NCBI GenBank assembly: GCA_002221725.1 | Contig: NJFT01000054.1 | Span: 1 to 64,000, forward strand | DNA from: Scedosporium boydii | Taxonomy: Eukaryota > Ascomycota > Sordariomycetes > Microascales > Microascaceae | DNA length: 64,000 nt | Reading direction: 5' to 3' | In this document: piece by piece, positions 23,492 through 35,047 of the stretch | How positions within the stretch are numbered: the first letter of the stretch is position 1 | Layout: the number at the start of each line of letters is the position of its first letter | The notes under the pieces: generated by a model | What the model saw: only the letters and a program-made list of their open reading frames with translations | The model's database searches: none | What the model was told of the DNA's origin: nothing | Position numbers and translations under genes: made by a program

Positions 23492-24800
23492 ATGTCGGAC
23501 TACGGTGACGACATGGACGTCGACGGCCCTCCCGCTGTGTCCGTCATTCCGGAGTCCACGAAAGGCAAGCGGAGCGCTGCCAATCTCCCCGTCGAGGCCG
23601 AAGACAGTCTCCCATGGTTCGTCAGCCGAATCTAAACATCGACCCAGCTCTAAAGCCTCCCACAAGCTAACAACTACTTCTACTATAGGGTTGAGAAATA
23701 CAGACCAGCGACTCTATCGGACGTCTCCGGCCACCAGGACATCCTCGCAACCCTAAACAAATTCATCGAAACCAACCGCCTCCCCCACCTCCTCCTCTAC
23801 GGACCCCCCGGCACGGGTAAAACCTCCACCATCCTCGCCCTCGCCCGCCACATCTACGGCCACGATAACATGCGCCAGATGGTCCTGGAGCTCAACGCCT
23901 CCGACGACCGAGGCATCGACGTCGTGCGCGAACAAATCAAGACCTTCGCCTCGACGAAGCAAATCTTTTCCGTCGCGCCGACTTCGAAACCCGGCGGCGG
24001 CGGTGCGGCGGCGGGGTTCAAGCTCATCATCCTCGACGAGGCGGACGCCATGACGAACACGGCGCAGATGGCGCTGAGGAGGATTATGGAGAAGTACACG
24101 GTCAACACGAGGTTTTGCATCATCGCTAACTACTCGCACAAGCTGTCGCCAGCGCTGCTGTCGAGGTGTACGCGGTTCAGGTTTAGTCCGTTGAAGGAGG
24201 CGGATATCAGGGTGTTGGTGGATAAGGTGATCGAGGAGGAGAACGTCAAGATTCTTCCCGAGGCTACGGATGCGCTTGTGAAGCTTAGCAGGGGGGATAT
24301 GAGAAGGGCGCTCAACGTGTTACAAGCCTGCCACGCTTCGAGTAAGTTTGGCACTACGCCTCAGGATCTCTTTTTGACATTTACTAATTGGACTTGTTGC
24401 GACAGGCACACCCTTACGACCCAAAAACGCCCCCAAAATCCCCGAGAGCGAAATCGTCCGCGAGACCATCACGACCGAGACGATATACAACTGCATCGCC
24501 GCCCCAGCGCCCGACGCCATCCGCGAAATCCTCGACACCCTCCTTAGCAACCCGGACGTCACGTCGTGTCTGAGCACCATCAACACGCTCAAGACGGCGC
24601 AAGGGCTCGCGCTCGCGGACATCATCACGGCGCTGTCGGAGGAGATTGCGAAGCTGGAGGTGAAGCCCGAGGTCATGATTCATTGGCTAAGCGGGTTGGC
24701 GGATATCGAGCATAGGGTTGCTGGAGGAGGGGCGGAGGGGGTGCAGACGGGGGCGGTTGTGGGAGTGATTAGGAACGGGGTTGAGTTGTCGGAGAGGTAG
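23492..24800 (+). CDS. RFC3: Replication factor C subunit 3 (clamp loader)
   Basis: Three exons, 23492-23616, 23689-24341 and 24406-24800, give 390 aa. The first intron starts with GTTCGT, an unusual donor, but the junction exactly restores the family's [21 protein letters not shown]+ motifs: Walker [10 protein letters not shown] (from Gly80), Walker B LIILDEAD (Asp158-Asp161), sensor-1 [14 protein letters not shown] and the RFC SRC motif (SRCTRF). After intron 2 the C-terminal collar domain reads [19 protein letters not shown]. Known role: one of the small subunits that load PCNA onto primed DNA in the nucleus. Yeast Rfc3 (human RFC5) is the best match by motif; a mix-up with Rfc2 or Rfc4 is possible but less likely. 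Confidence 0.93.
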
Positions 24801-27800
24801 CGTTGGGTGAGGGGCCACTGTTGCGGTTGAATGTACTTCGTAGTCAGGTAGACAATGTGTATGTTGCTATGGATGAGGGATTGATCGAAGATCAGATGGT
24901 CTAGAACAGGGGGCGATCAATGGCACGCAGTCATTTTTCCAGCAGCCTCGGGGCCGGGATGGTTACGATACCTTCTTGACGACTCCAAGCCCGCGTGTTT
25001 TCTCGCACGCGATGTACACAAGTATGCACTCGGGATGCACTCGGGCATAGCGCATTCCATTTAATTGAACTCTTTTGAAGGGTCCAGTTTCACGACTCCG
25101 GTTACTTGTTCAGGAATTGGAATCGGCTAGAATTGACTGGTGATCGCTTGCCGATGCATCTCCAAGCCGGATTGTCGGTAAAAGCTGGCCAGCCTCTGAG
25201 ATTGCTACTTTACGCGCTGTTTTTCTTGGCCCATCTCATTCTGCATATTTCAATACCCTTGTGGAACAAAGGTTTGGAGGCTGCGGCTTTCGGGTCTATT
25301 CCTAGAATTGGACGTCTTAAGATCGGAGATTTAGGGAATATGAGACGAAAATTACTGCTAGTTCCTGCCGCCGACTGAGACACTGGCGTTTTTTTCGACT
25401 TCATCTTAGACGCAAAGGGCAGCGATGAAATGTCTCACTTTCTCAATCATAGGGCAGAGATTGAGGTCACTTTGGCGTTCTATCAGAGTGGCTCTTGGCA
25501 GCACGTGGGAGCTTTGACAGGGGCCGGTTTTTTCATGCCGTTGCGGAGCTGGCTGGAAAGTTTATCTGCCCTGGATCCTGGGTCATGAGTCTGGATCATC
25601 TCATGATGTATTAAACTTCGAAGCAATACTTTGGAGGTTCAGTTTCAGGGTTCAGCGAGTTCAGTACACTAGAAGGTACTCGGTATGCCGACCAGACCCA
25701 AGCAAACCAAGGAAGCAGAGCGGCAACAACGGAAAGGAAAGGGGAGAAACGGCTGCTCTTCAATAATATACGAAGTACCTAATAAGGTCATTTCCGGATC
25801 ATGCCCTGTCCAGGATCAGCCCAGGCTAACAGTAGATCAATGGGGCTGTGCCATTAATAGAACACGAACGTTCTTCTGGAAGTACAATTTACTAGTGTTT
25901 ACACTAATCTTACTACCACTGGGTACTTTTGCGCTTTGCAGGGGCATCACAGACCACGTCAGGGCAACCGCAAACTCGGAGCTCGGGCAGATAAGCACCA
26001 GAGACCAGGTCCAGGTTCAGTGGGTAGCCGGCTCCAGGAGTGAGGTGCTCGCGGATCAAGGGGAAAGGTGGGAAGGGGGAAACATTTCGCTCTGCATGCC
26101 GCTTCAGAAAACAATAAGCGGGCTTCTAGCATAACTCCGTAAAGTCTTATCGTTTTGAATGCTACAGTGCCACTCTCAAACAGCAAAACGAGCACACTTT
26201 CACCTGATGCTAGTGACGGACAAAACTTCGATTGGGGGGAATCTGGGGGTTGCCAGGTGTGGCTGGGCAATACTTCCTAATCCAGCTAATCCAGCTCGCT
26301 CTCGGTAGCATCAAAGACCAAAAGAGAGGTAGAGTTCAGAGGAAAGCTCAGGTTTTTCCATGGACATGGACCCATGCAGCAGATACGGGAACTTGGAAGG
26401 CGGGCGGGGGAATTTGGAAATTAGACGCCTCGTATGGAAAACTGTGGGTGTGGAGCGAGACGGAGTGCAGGTCAGAAACTTATGGTACAGGATGCAGGTT
26501 CATGCTTCATGCTCAATGAATCCTGACCTGTCTGGGTTGAAGCAAACCACGAATCAGAACGGCAAAATCCTATTTCTAGTGGTTAAACGAGCTGCAACTT
26601 GTCGAAACTGACGGGTTTTGCCGCCCTCTCTTCCATCCTGATTGATGGAAGCTGCTGCGGGTCCAACGGGTGTAGACTTTTCGGCGGTCAAGTCATGTCG
26701 ATACCGGTGACAATCGCCTGGCAGAGCATGTCCGAAGGGCTTCTGTATTTCGTACTTCGTATTGTTCCAGCCTTTTCGAGTGACTAGCCCATTCTAGTTA
26801 CTTCGTTACCACCAAAAGGCTCAATCTTTTCCCGAGAATGGCCATGGCGCTCGACGACATCGATATGATAAACTACCAGAACTGATGGATCAATCGTCTG
26901 ACATGGGTGACTGACTGCTTGCTTGTGCAAGGAGTTGCATGTCTTGCCTTGTTCATGCCGCATTCAAGCCCATCAGCGTTGCGTGCACGTGTGCAAGCCC
27001 TCATGCGGTGGGAAAGGGGCCAAATAATCGGCCAAGGGAATGTCTTAAGTCTTCCACGAAGTACCTTTGTACGCCTTGTAAAACTTCAGTGAAAGGACCG
27101 CGCGGGGGCTTCAGTGAGCGCTTACTTACATAAATTATATTAGTAACTTTGTACCTCGTGGTTGCAGCTCGGCGAGTTCCCGTGGCTGGTTCCTGGTGGC
27201 CGGGACAGTTTTGACGGTTTGATGGATTCTAGCCACCTTCGATGGTGGCTGAAGGATACAGGTAGAAGAGAATTTCCCGCCTCTTTTCTCTCGACAACAA
27301 GAGCACGAAAGACGAGGAAATAACCCAGATCAATCCTGTTGTCTAACCTTTGTATTGCTCCGAGGATTCAATGTTCGATCGAGTGACGAGTTGCCAAAAG
27401 TATCAATTGCAGGATCAGGGGGCAGGTCAAGTAGAGGCCAGGTACATCAATGCATCTTGATACATCAAGATCAACTACGAGTGGACAGTGGACAATGGAC
27501 ACACAACATTGGATGGACTATCCCACATCCGCGCTACTTCGTACCCAAAGGAGCACGTCAGGCTTCTTATTGGAAGTCTCAAGACCCTCCCAGCCCAGCC
27601 CAGCAAGCGTTCGAACCTTTCCCTTCCCTGCCATTGATGCCAATCTTTCCGCCATGTTCCGTCCTATCGGCACCCCTAGGTGCCATTTTCGGAGGCTAGT
27701 CGAGTGTTTGGCACCACGCACACCAGGAGGCAGAGACGTTTCCTTAACGGCAGCATCCACGCCAGCTCCACCCTTGTCTCCACCTCCAACCAGAAGCTAA

Positions 27801-28198
27801 GAATTGTTCCATCAAAGTCGAACCCAAATACGAGATGAGACGCAAGATGGAGACCACTAGGAAGGGCTGGCGGCAGCTCTTGCCGCCACCACCCTCGCCC
27901 CGTGTAAGATGTAAGAAGATATGACTTGCTCCATACCCACCTTGTGTGGTGTGAACCTCGTTCTTCCCCGTATTCTCTCCTCTCTCCCACGAAGCTAGGT
28001 TCCCATGAATCTGGGTTGCCGAAGCCTAAAATCCGAATTGGATCCCTTGCTACATGCCCGTGTGTGCCTTGCTTAAGCTGCATCCCACTTAATCCCGCTC
28101 CGGGTTCGGTCCAGTTCAGGACCTGCTCTGCTCTCCCTCCCCCCCGGAACCAAATCTGCCCTGGCCCGGTTGTCATCTACATCTCCTGTCTGGGCAGA
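24801..28198. other. Gene-poor stretch of about 3.4 kb
   Basis: No supportable gene. Four TACTTCGTA/TACGAAGTA 9-mers fall here (24834, 25769, 26753, 27535). An ATG-initiated frame at 25685-26134 (149 aa, one hydrophobic segment) has no homology I recognise and I do not call it. The last 250 nt are the leader of the glycosyltransferase. Confidence 0.55.
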
Positions 28199-29926
28199 AT
28201 GGGCTTCTTACAGTCCCGCCGGAACGTCTCCGCGTTCCTTACCATCCCTCATACCGTGCTCTCTCGCCGCGCGATACTCCTGCTCTCCATCGGGTCGCTC
28301 GTCTTCCTCATCACCCTATGGAACCAGTTCGCCGTATACTCTCCATACCATCATAGATACCCACCTCCTCCGCCCGGTCATCACGGTCCTCCCGCCGGAC
28401 ACCCACCTCACCTCCATGGCACACCGCCGCCGCCTCCACCGCCACAGCCTCCTCACCCCGACGCTCCTCACCCCGATGGCGCCCACCCCGACCCTCAAAG
28501 ACCGGCGCCCTCCCAGGAGGAGGAGTCAATCGCCTCCTTGAGCAACTCCGCTGGGCCCGATGTTTCTCTCGTTCAGGACGACCCATTATGCGCTCACCAC
28601 CCTGACACAAGCAACATCGCCGTCGTCATGAAGACCGGCGCAACAGAATCCTTCGCCAGACTTCCAACCCAGTTCATGACCGTGCTCCGCTGCATCGACG
28701 ACTTCCTCGTCTTCTCCGACATGAACCAGACCATCGCCGGCGTGGAGGTCCTCGACGCCCTAGACGAGGTTCTCGAGTCCGCCAAGAAAGACAACCGCGA
28801 CTTCGACCTCTACCGGACCCAGCTCGCCTGCGACGTCGACCAGAAGCCGTGCACGAGCGCCCTCAACGCTGCCGAAGCCGGCTGGAATCTTGATAAGTAC
28901 AAGAACATCCACATGGCCGCGAAGACGTGGAAGCGCCTGCCCGACAAGGATTGGTATCTTTTCATCGACGCCGACACCTACGTTACGTGGAACACTCTCG
29001 TCATGTGGCTCAAGACGCTCGACCCCAAGAAGAAGATCTATCTAGGAAGCGTAGCTCTCATCCGTGATTACCCCTTTGCGCATGGTGGGAGCGGTTATAT
29101 TATTTCTCGTGCGGCGATGGAGGCTTTTGTCGGCGAGCATCCCCGCGTCGCGAATGACTACGATGAGGATATTCACAACCATTGCTGTGGCGACTTTCTT
29201 CTTGCCAAGGCTCTCAACGAGACGGCCGGCGTACCGGTCACTCAAGTGGTACAGTTGTTTCTATAATTTTCTTCCGAATCAACGTATAGTCGTGATGCTA
29301 ACCGTCGACACAAGTGGCCCACCATCAACGGCGAAAAGCCCTTCACCCTGCCCTACAGCAACTCCCACTGGTGCCAACCCATCGCCACAATGCACCACAT
29401 GAGCCCCGAAGAAATCTCCTCATTCTGGGAATACGAAACCGCCCGCTATGCCGCCGCCTTCAACTCGTCGCTTCGATCCCCGAAATCCGCCAAGCCCGAA
29501 CCCGACCCGATCCTCGCCAGGGACATCTACCACGAGTTCTTCGCTCGCCGCCTCGTGGCCCGCCGAGACGACTGGGACAACGCCAGCGGCGAACGCCTCT
29601 ACCTTAACAGCTCCGCAAAGGAGTACCCGGAGTCGAAGCTGAAGAAGGCCTACGACGACAAGAAGAAGACCGAGGTCGAGAAGAAGGCGCATCTGTCGTT
29701 TGAGAACTGTAGGGCTGCTTGTCACGAGACGAAGAGGTGTTTCCAGTTTTCTTTCAAGGACGGGGTCTGCGGTTTCTCGTTCTCCATTCGGCTCGGTAAG
29801 CCCGTGCCGCCTAAGGAGAACGCGAAGGCCCACGATAGGATGGCCTCGGGGTGGGATGTTGAGAAGATTGAGGAATGGGTTGAGAAGAATAGGGAGTGCA
29901 AAAAGGTGTTTTGGCCGAATATTTAG
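28199..29926 (+). CDS. Type II membrane glycosyltransferase, Fringe/GT31-like
   Basis: Two exons, 28199-29248 and 29315-29926, give 553 aa. A short basic cytosolic tail is followed by one membrane segment (about residues 24-43), as in Golgi glycosyltransferases. Residues of about 50-105 are a Pro/His-rich stem. The catalytic part has KTGATESFARLP near its start and the DxD metal/nucleotide-sugar motif FIDADTYV (Asp257, Asp259), then GGSGYIISRAAMEAF and, across the splice, a WPTING block with WCQPIATMHHM. These fit fungal Fringe-related transferases. The last 90 residues form a Cys-bearing module (ENCRAACHETKRCFQFSF), PAN/apple-like. Donor and acceptor sugars cannot be told. Confidence 0.87.
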
Positions 29927-32900
29927 GGTCGTGCTTGTGCGATCCACATCGGTGGTTTTCTCACCCTTCGACCTCTCTTCATATCCTTTTCTTCCCTTTC
30001 TCCTCTACTTCTCTGCATATTCTTTGAGGATACCCATTTTTGCTGGCGTTGGGACCAGCGCAGCTCGCGGTTGTATATTAAGAACCCCGGGTCCATGTTC
30101 TGTACAAAACCGGAATCACATTTGTCCAATTTACTCGAGGGAGGGAGACGTTGACGGGTTGGCTCACGAGGCGTTACGAGCAAGGATACGGGGACCGGCG
30201 TTTTACATACGGCGCAACGGGGAGAACATTTCGGATTTAAAAATGTGTTTGATCCAAGATAGACGGAGTGTATTTGTTTTCTTCTTAAATTAGGGTTTGT
30301 ACTAATATCAAGCTCAACCATGTCCATATCTTGTTTCTGATGGAGGATCGTGGAATGGTGAGATCTTCGCGATTATCCGCATCATGATGCGGACGGATCA
30401 CAGGTTTGGGATTTCGCTTGCGCAAAGACAGACTCTACTGTTTTCCTTGATATACCCTAGCTAGGATGCCCTTCTAAAATGCGCTCCCAATCCCGCAACC
30501 TGCCTCCATAACGCCGAGACTATCATTGAAGCTCTCCTCACCCGACGTCCTCTCGACAAGCGACCACCAGCAATCACCAAGAAAGTCTGGCATAAAGCTG
30601 TGTCTTATCCCGAGGGTGGTCCTCGAGTAAATTCGAGCCAGGAGATGACTCCTTTTACTCACTCAACGCTTCGAATAATCACGCGGCCATCAATGGATGT
30701 CGGCAAACAATTTTCGAGCAAGAGACTTCCCTCGTCTCCGGTCACAGATGGCTCGCGGTAAAACGTTGACTTGTCCAATTCGGCGGTCGACATGCCCCCT
30801 GGGCGCTTAACGACCTCACCGAGGAACCGGGCAAGCTTATCCGGACGTGCCGTGCATCTGCAGCTGCTGTGTTGCCATGAATGGAGGCACGTGGACGTTG
30901 AGCCAAGCTCATGCGTCTTTCTCGTCCTCCCCCGTTACCAGAAATAGTACAGCACCCGATTCTCCCCAAAATTCTCGATCGATGAGGTACATCTCGGATA
31001 TCTGTTGGTCGAGAAGTGCCCTCCCTGGAACCTCCAGCAGGCTACGTTTCCAGGTTTGCGAGAACATCACCGCCCCCAAGGCCTCAAATACATATTGGAA
31101 GAACTTAAGCGAGGGTCGTACACAAGGAGGGGATTAAACGGTGCACGACACTGGACCAGGAGCGTAAGGGGTCAGATGGTCAGAAGACGACTCAAGTGGC
31201 ATCCGCATTCATCTCACTGCATAACTCACATTTTCCCTGGACGAGCCAATCCTGGTTCCGTGCCTGAGATCTACAGTCCACTTCAAGGACAGGAACAATC
31301 CGAGATCTCGCGCCTACACTACACCCACTTTCACGGCGGCATTCGCACCGCATGTAACGTCCTGCAGATGAGGAGGGATCGATCCAGTCGACGGACGAAC
31401 CTTTCCCGAAAAGGAGTGTAAAGGCGGGGAAGACTATTTGAACAAGGTCGTCGTAATGAGCCACCAGTTGTAAAACTACAACTGCCTTGGGGGCTAAAGC
31501 GGGAGTGGCGGCCGGCCTGCTCGTAGGGGGGGAAGACAGAGGGAAGGGGCAAGCTCCACGACATTCTTGTCTAATCAGGTTGCAAGAAGCGGTTTCGATC
31601 TTGCAACTAGCCGGAGAGTGGAGAGTACCTGCTGTTTCATTCGCAAGTTTGTGTCTGCTCTCCCTCTTCATTTGGTCCATTGATAGTCGTTGACGCTGAA
31701 TGTCTGTTTCCTTAACCCGGATGTTCACCGGCTACCGCCAAGATGAGGGCAGCCAAGATCTAGTATTCGTCGAACATGGTATCAATTACCGCCTCCCTGC
31801 TTCAATATCCTCTCCAATCGGAGGCACGGTGCTGAGCGGATGTCCTCCTTGACTTGCCCTACATGGAATAAGTACGAAAAGATACCTTGGTCCAATATTG
31901 AAATTTCTCGTCATCGGATATGGCCTACCCATTCTAAGTCGATTGAATATTGGGAATGTTGTGTTTTGTTCAGATTGTTCATATTGGGTTGCTGTTAATC
32001 CTCCAGGATTCTGTTACTGTGCCTCGGTGCTGGATGGAATTTCACATTCACGTCTTTCTCCTCATCTCTTGCAGTGTGATTGCCGATGAAGGCGGAGGGG
32101 AATGTAGTCTTGTGCCGAATCCTCTCTCTACATGCAGATCCAAGCTCGCGCTCGTCCTTTCATGTCTGCTCTGTTTCCCGGATAGCTAGCCGCGCAAGGT
32201 ATCGAAGCTCTCGAGTCCCCTCCACACCCTACGTTTTCGATCTGAGCTGCACCGACACCAATGTCGCGCTGCATCTCGGCGAACGCTTCTAACAATAGAA
32301 CAGATCAGGGATGGTGGCGCTCCTAGCTGCATTGACTTGCAGCTTGCATCCTGTATAAGGTGCAACGACACCCACTCATCTTCGCCCATCTCGCCCATCT
32401 CGTCCATCTTGTCTATCCCGTTCCATCAGGTCACATACCCAAATACTCCATCATCCATTAAGCAGTCAGCCATTGTAGTATATCCAATCCCTCCAGTCGT
32501 CTTCACTTTCCAAACTGCCGCCAGGTTCAATCTCACCTCACCATTGGACCATATGAGGAAACAACATTGACAATACATACACACACACATACACGCACAC
32601 ACATGACCAGTTTCTGCCAGGTCCCGTTTCCAGTCATACGCAAGGTCTGGTTCATTCCGCCCTTCTAGGCCCATTCCTGGACTGGTACTCTAAGATTCGG
32701 GGCACCTCTCTACGATTCATCTGACCTTTCGATTGTTCGGAATTTACGGCGCCTTTTCGCCCGCGAAGGATTCTAGCCGCGAACGATCGCATACTATATA
32801 CCTCAGCAGACAGACACATGTTGGAAACAAAGTAGGAAATGGAGTCTCCTTGCCAGCTTTTGAAGCTAACCCTCTATTACAAGGTTAAGCACTTGCAAAA

Positions 32901-34932
32901 GGGGGGAGGAGGGGCTGAGCGAAGTAACGAACCTCGAAGCGAGATCGCCATCGAAAGAGGATGCAGAAAAAGTGAAATGAGAAGAAGAAAAAGATAAAAA
33001 TAACAAATAAAAGAGAACTGGGAAGGGTTCTGGTGTCGGCTACAAGCACGTCCGTCCTGCATTGATGAATTATCTTTTCTGGCCAGTCACTCCGTTCCTC
33101 TGCTTTCTGCCTCAATTTTATCCGCTCCGCCCGCCAGCCCAAGATTGCAAGACGCATATTGGGCTTCATATATCAATTGATGATCCTTCTTGCCCTTGTT
33201 CTTACTATAATTAAAGGGTATTATTGACATCTATGACCTGTAATACGCCAGATATTCTTTTTATTTCTTTTCCCCCGCTTTCTTCGAGATAGATACCGGG
33301 TCTTCTTTGGACTTAAAAATCGCTTCATCACAGGCCTCGATGAAGAATGCTTTCAAGAGGAAAAGCCGGGGAGAAGTCTAGGCAGCTGAGACCAACACAA
33401 TTTCTAGAGTGAGGTTGAGGGATAACAAGGAAAGCGTGAAATCTAGATAGGTACACGCAGTAATTATTGTCGCGGGTCTAGTTGGACATATAAAAGCGAC
33501 TTGGACGAAGCGAGGAGGATTCACGAACCCGACTCGGACTCGGCGGCATACGAAGAGTAGAATGATGTCTTGAGCTCCTCCATCTCGCATTGGCGAGATT
33601 ACACCCATCCGCTGCTCACCTCCTTCGCTCTCGATCTCGCTCGCTTCTAACCCTTTCCACTCTCTCTTCCCCTTTGTCTACCTCCCGTCTCATCTAATTC
33701 AAGGCTATGCTACGTTGAGCTGTGAGTGACTCTGCGTGTGCTTTTCCCATACACGCAGTCTCCTTCTGCTTCGCCTTCTCCTGGAAATCTTTCCCTCGAG
33801 GTTTATGTCCGGGTCCAAGCCGGAATCGTCCTTGGTCTCATGCATAGAATAGAGTACGGGGCTTCCCTTGCTTAAGATGCACCGCCTATCGGGTTTAATT
33901 GAAGCTATAGTATGAGGCACTCTCCGCTCCCATCCAGGCAGGCCATTCCCTTCTTGGCAGCTTATATCTCTTATCCGTTCCCCGTTCGAACATTGGCTTG
34001 GCCTTTAAGGAACCGGCGTCGGAAACAGAGAGGGCCATGATTCTCTGGTTCCACGGTTGTTAACATATACTTCTTTTCCCCCTTCTTCACTCTCGTGTTA
34101 TTTTTTTTTTTAACCAAGACCAGGAAGGGGGGAGACGAAGTGAAGAGAAGGGAAACACTCCATGTTCTAATTGCTTTGTGTGGTCCTTGGTTCTCCGAAT
34201 CTTGACCCGTGCCGGCCAGAGACGCATTAAGTGTCTAGTCTTTTGCTTTTCTCCTCTTTTCCCATGGTCATTTACCCATGGCTATGTGGCGCGGGTAACG
34301 GTTTTCTTCTTTATAATTTTTTGGCTGTCCTTTCTTGCCCGTCTCTTTATTATTCCAACATTCCTGCAGCCTCAATTTCCCTCACCAAGTCCCAAAGTCG
34401 TGGAACAACAATCGCTGCAAGCTAAGCTGTTGGTTCAAACGTGTTAGTCGAGGTTCTCGGTCCTACATCTCCAAACCATCCGAGGATGTGATATCTTTCT
34501 CGTCACTTACATGATCAACGCCGCTGTGCCCCCTTCCCACCACCCATATCGCTTCTTGGACCAACGCGCTACAAACCAACCTTGCTTTCCCACCCGCCAC
34601 ACACCCCCAATACCGCCGCGAGCCACCAACACTCAGTAAAGAGACGAGAGAGAGAACCGTGTACCCGGTATCTCCCCAGACGGAAGAGAACCAACAGCAT
34701 CTACGACCAACATCTCGAAGCTGCACGACTGCTTGATTATACCCTCCACCATCGAGACGGAAGTACACGCAGGGAGGGGGGGTGGGAAACTGTCCGGGGA
34801 GCTTGGAGCCCATGGAGGGGAGCTGTGTGATTCCATGACGTACTGGAGACTGAGACATTCGCGTTGCTTGCGAGACGAGCAATGATCGTGCTTGAAGCTG
34901 TCGACGACGAAAACGACTGCCCTCATCTTTTG
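29927..34932. other. Gene-poor stretch of about 5 kb
   Basis: No supportable coding gene on either strand; frames are short, overlapping and motif-free. It includes a CA-type microsatellite at 32571-32604 and several pyrimidine-rich tracts at 33600-34450 that look like promoter or leader DNA. The right end is the upstream region of the aspartic protease. Confidence 0.55.
32571..32604. repeat. CA-type microsatellite
   Basis: An imperfect CA/CATA dinucleotide tract lies between genes. It is simple sequence only. Confidence 0.8.
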
Positions 34933-34940
34933 TATATAAA
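34933..34940 (+). promoter_or_regulatory. Probable TATA box of the aspartic protease
   Basis: TATATAAA lies 104 nt before the main ATG, followed by an AT- and pyrimidine-rich leader. Confidence 0.5.
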
Positions 34941-35035
34941 ACAGGGCATTCCTCACCTCATTACTCAACTACACCCCCCATCGACGAATTTACGCTCGAC
35001 CATTCCTTTTTTAATTTCCTTATTCGAATAGAATC

Positions 35036-35047
35036 ATGACAATATGA
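35036..35047 (+). promoter_or_regulatory. Three-codon upstream ORF overlapping the protease start
   Basis: ATG-ACA-ATA-TGA begins 8 nt before the protease ATG, and its stop overlaps that ATG (ATGA). If ribosomes use it, translation of the protease would need leaky scanning or re-initiation, so it may lower or regulate output. Confidence 0.4.

Noticed and set aside
25685..26134. 149-aa frame with one hydrophobic segment
   Set aside because: It starts with ATG but has no motif, no introns and no promoter signal I can point to; length is within chance for this region.
29927..35043. RIP-mutated transposon in the gene-poor stretch
   Set aside because: The stretch is not AT-rich, and no transposase or reverse-transcriptase frames, terminal repeats or target duplications are visible.
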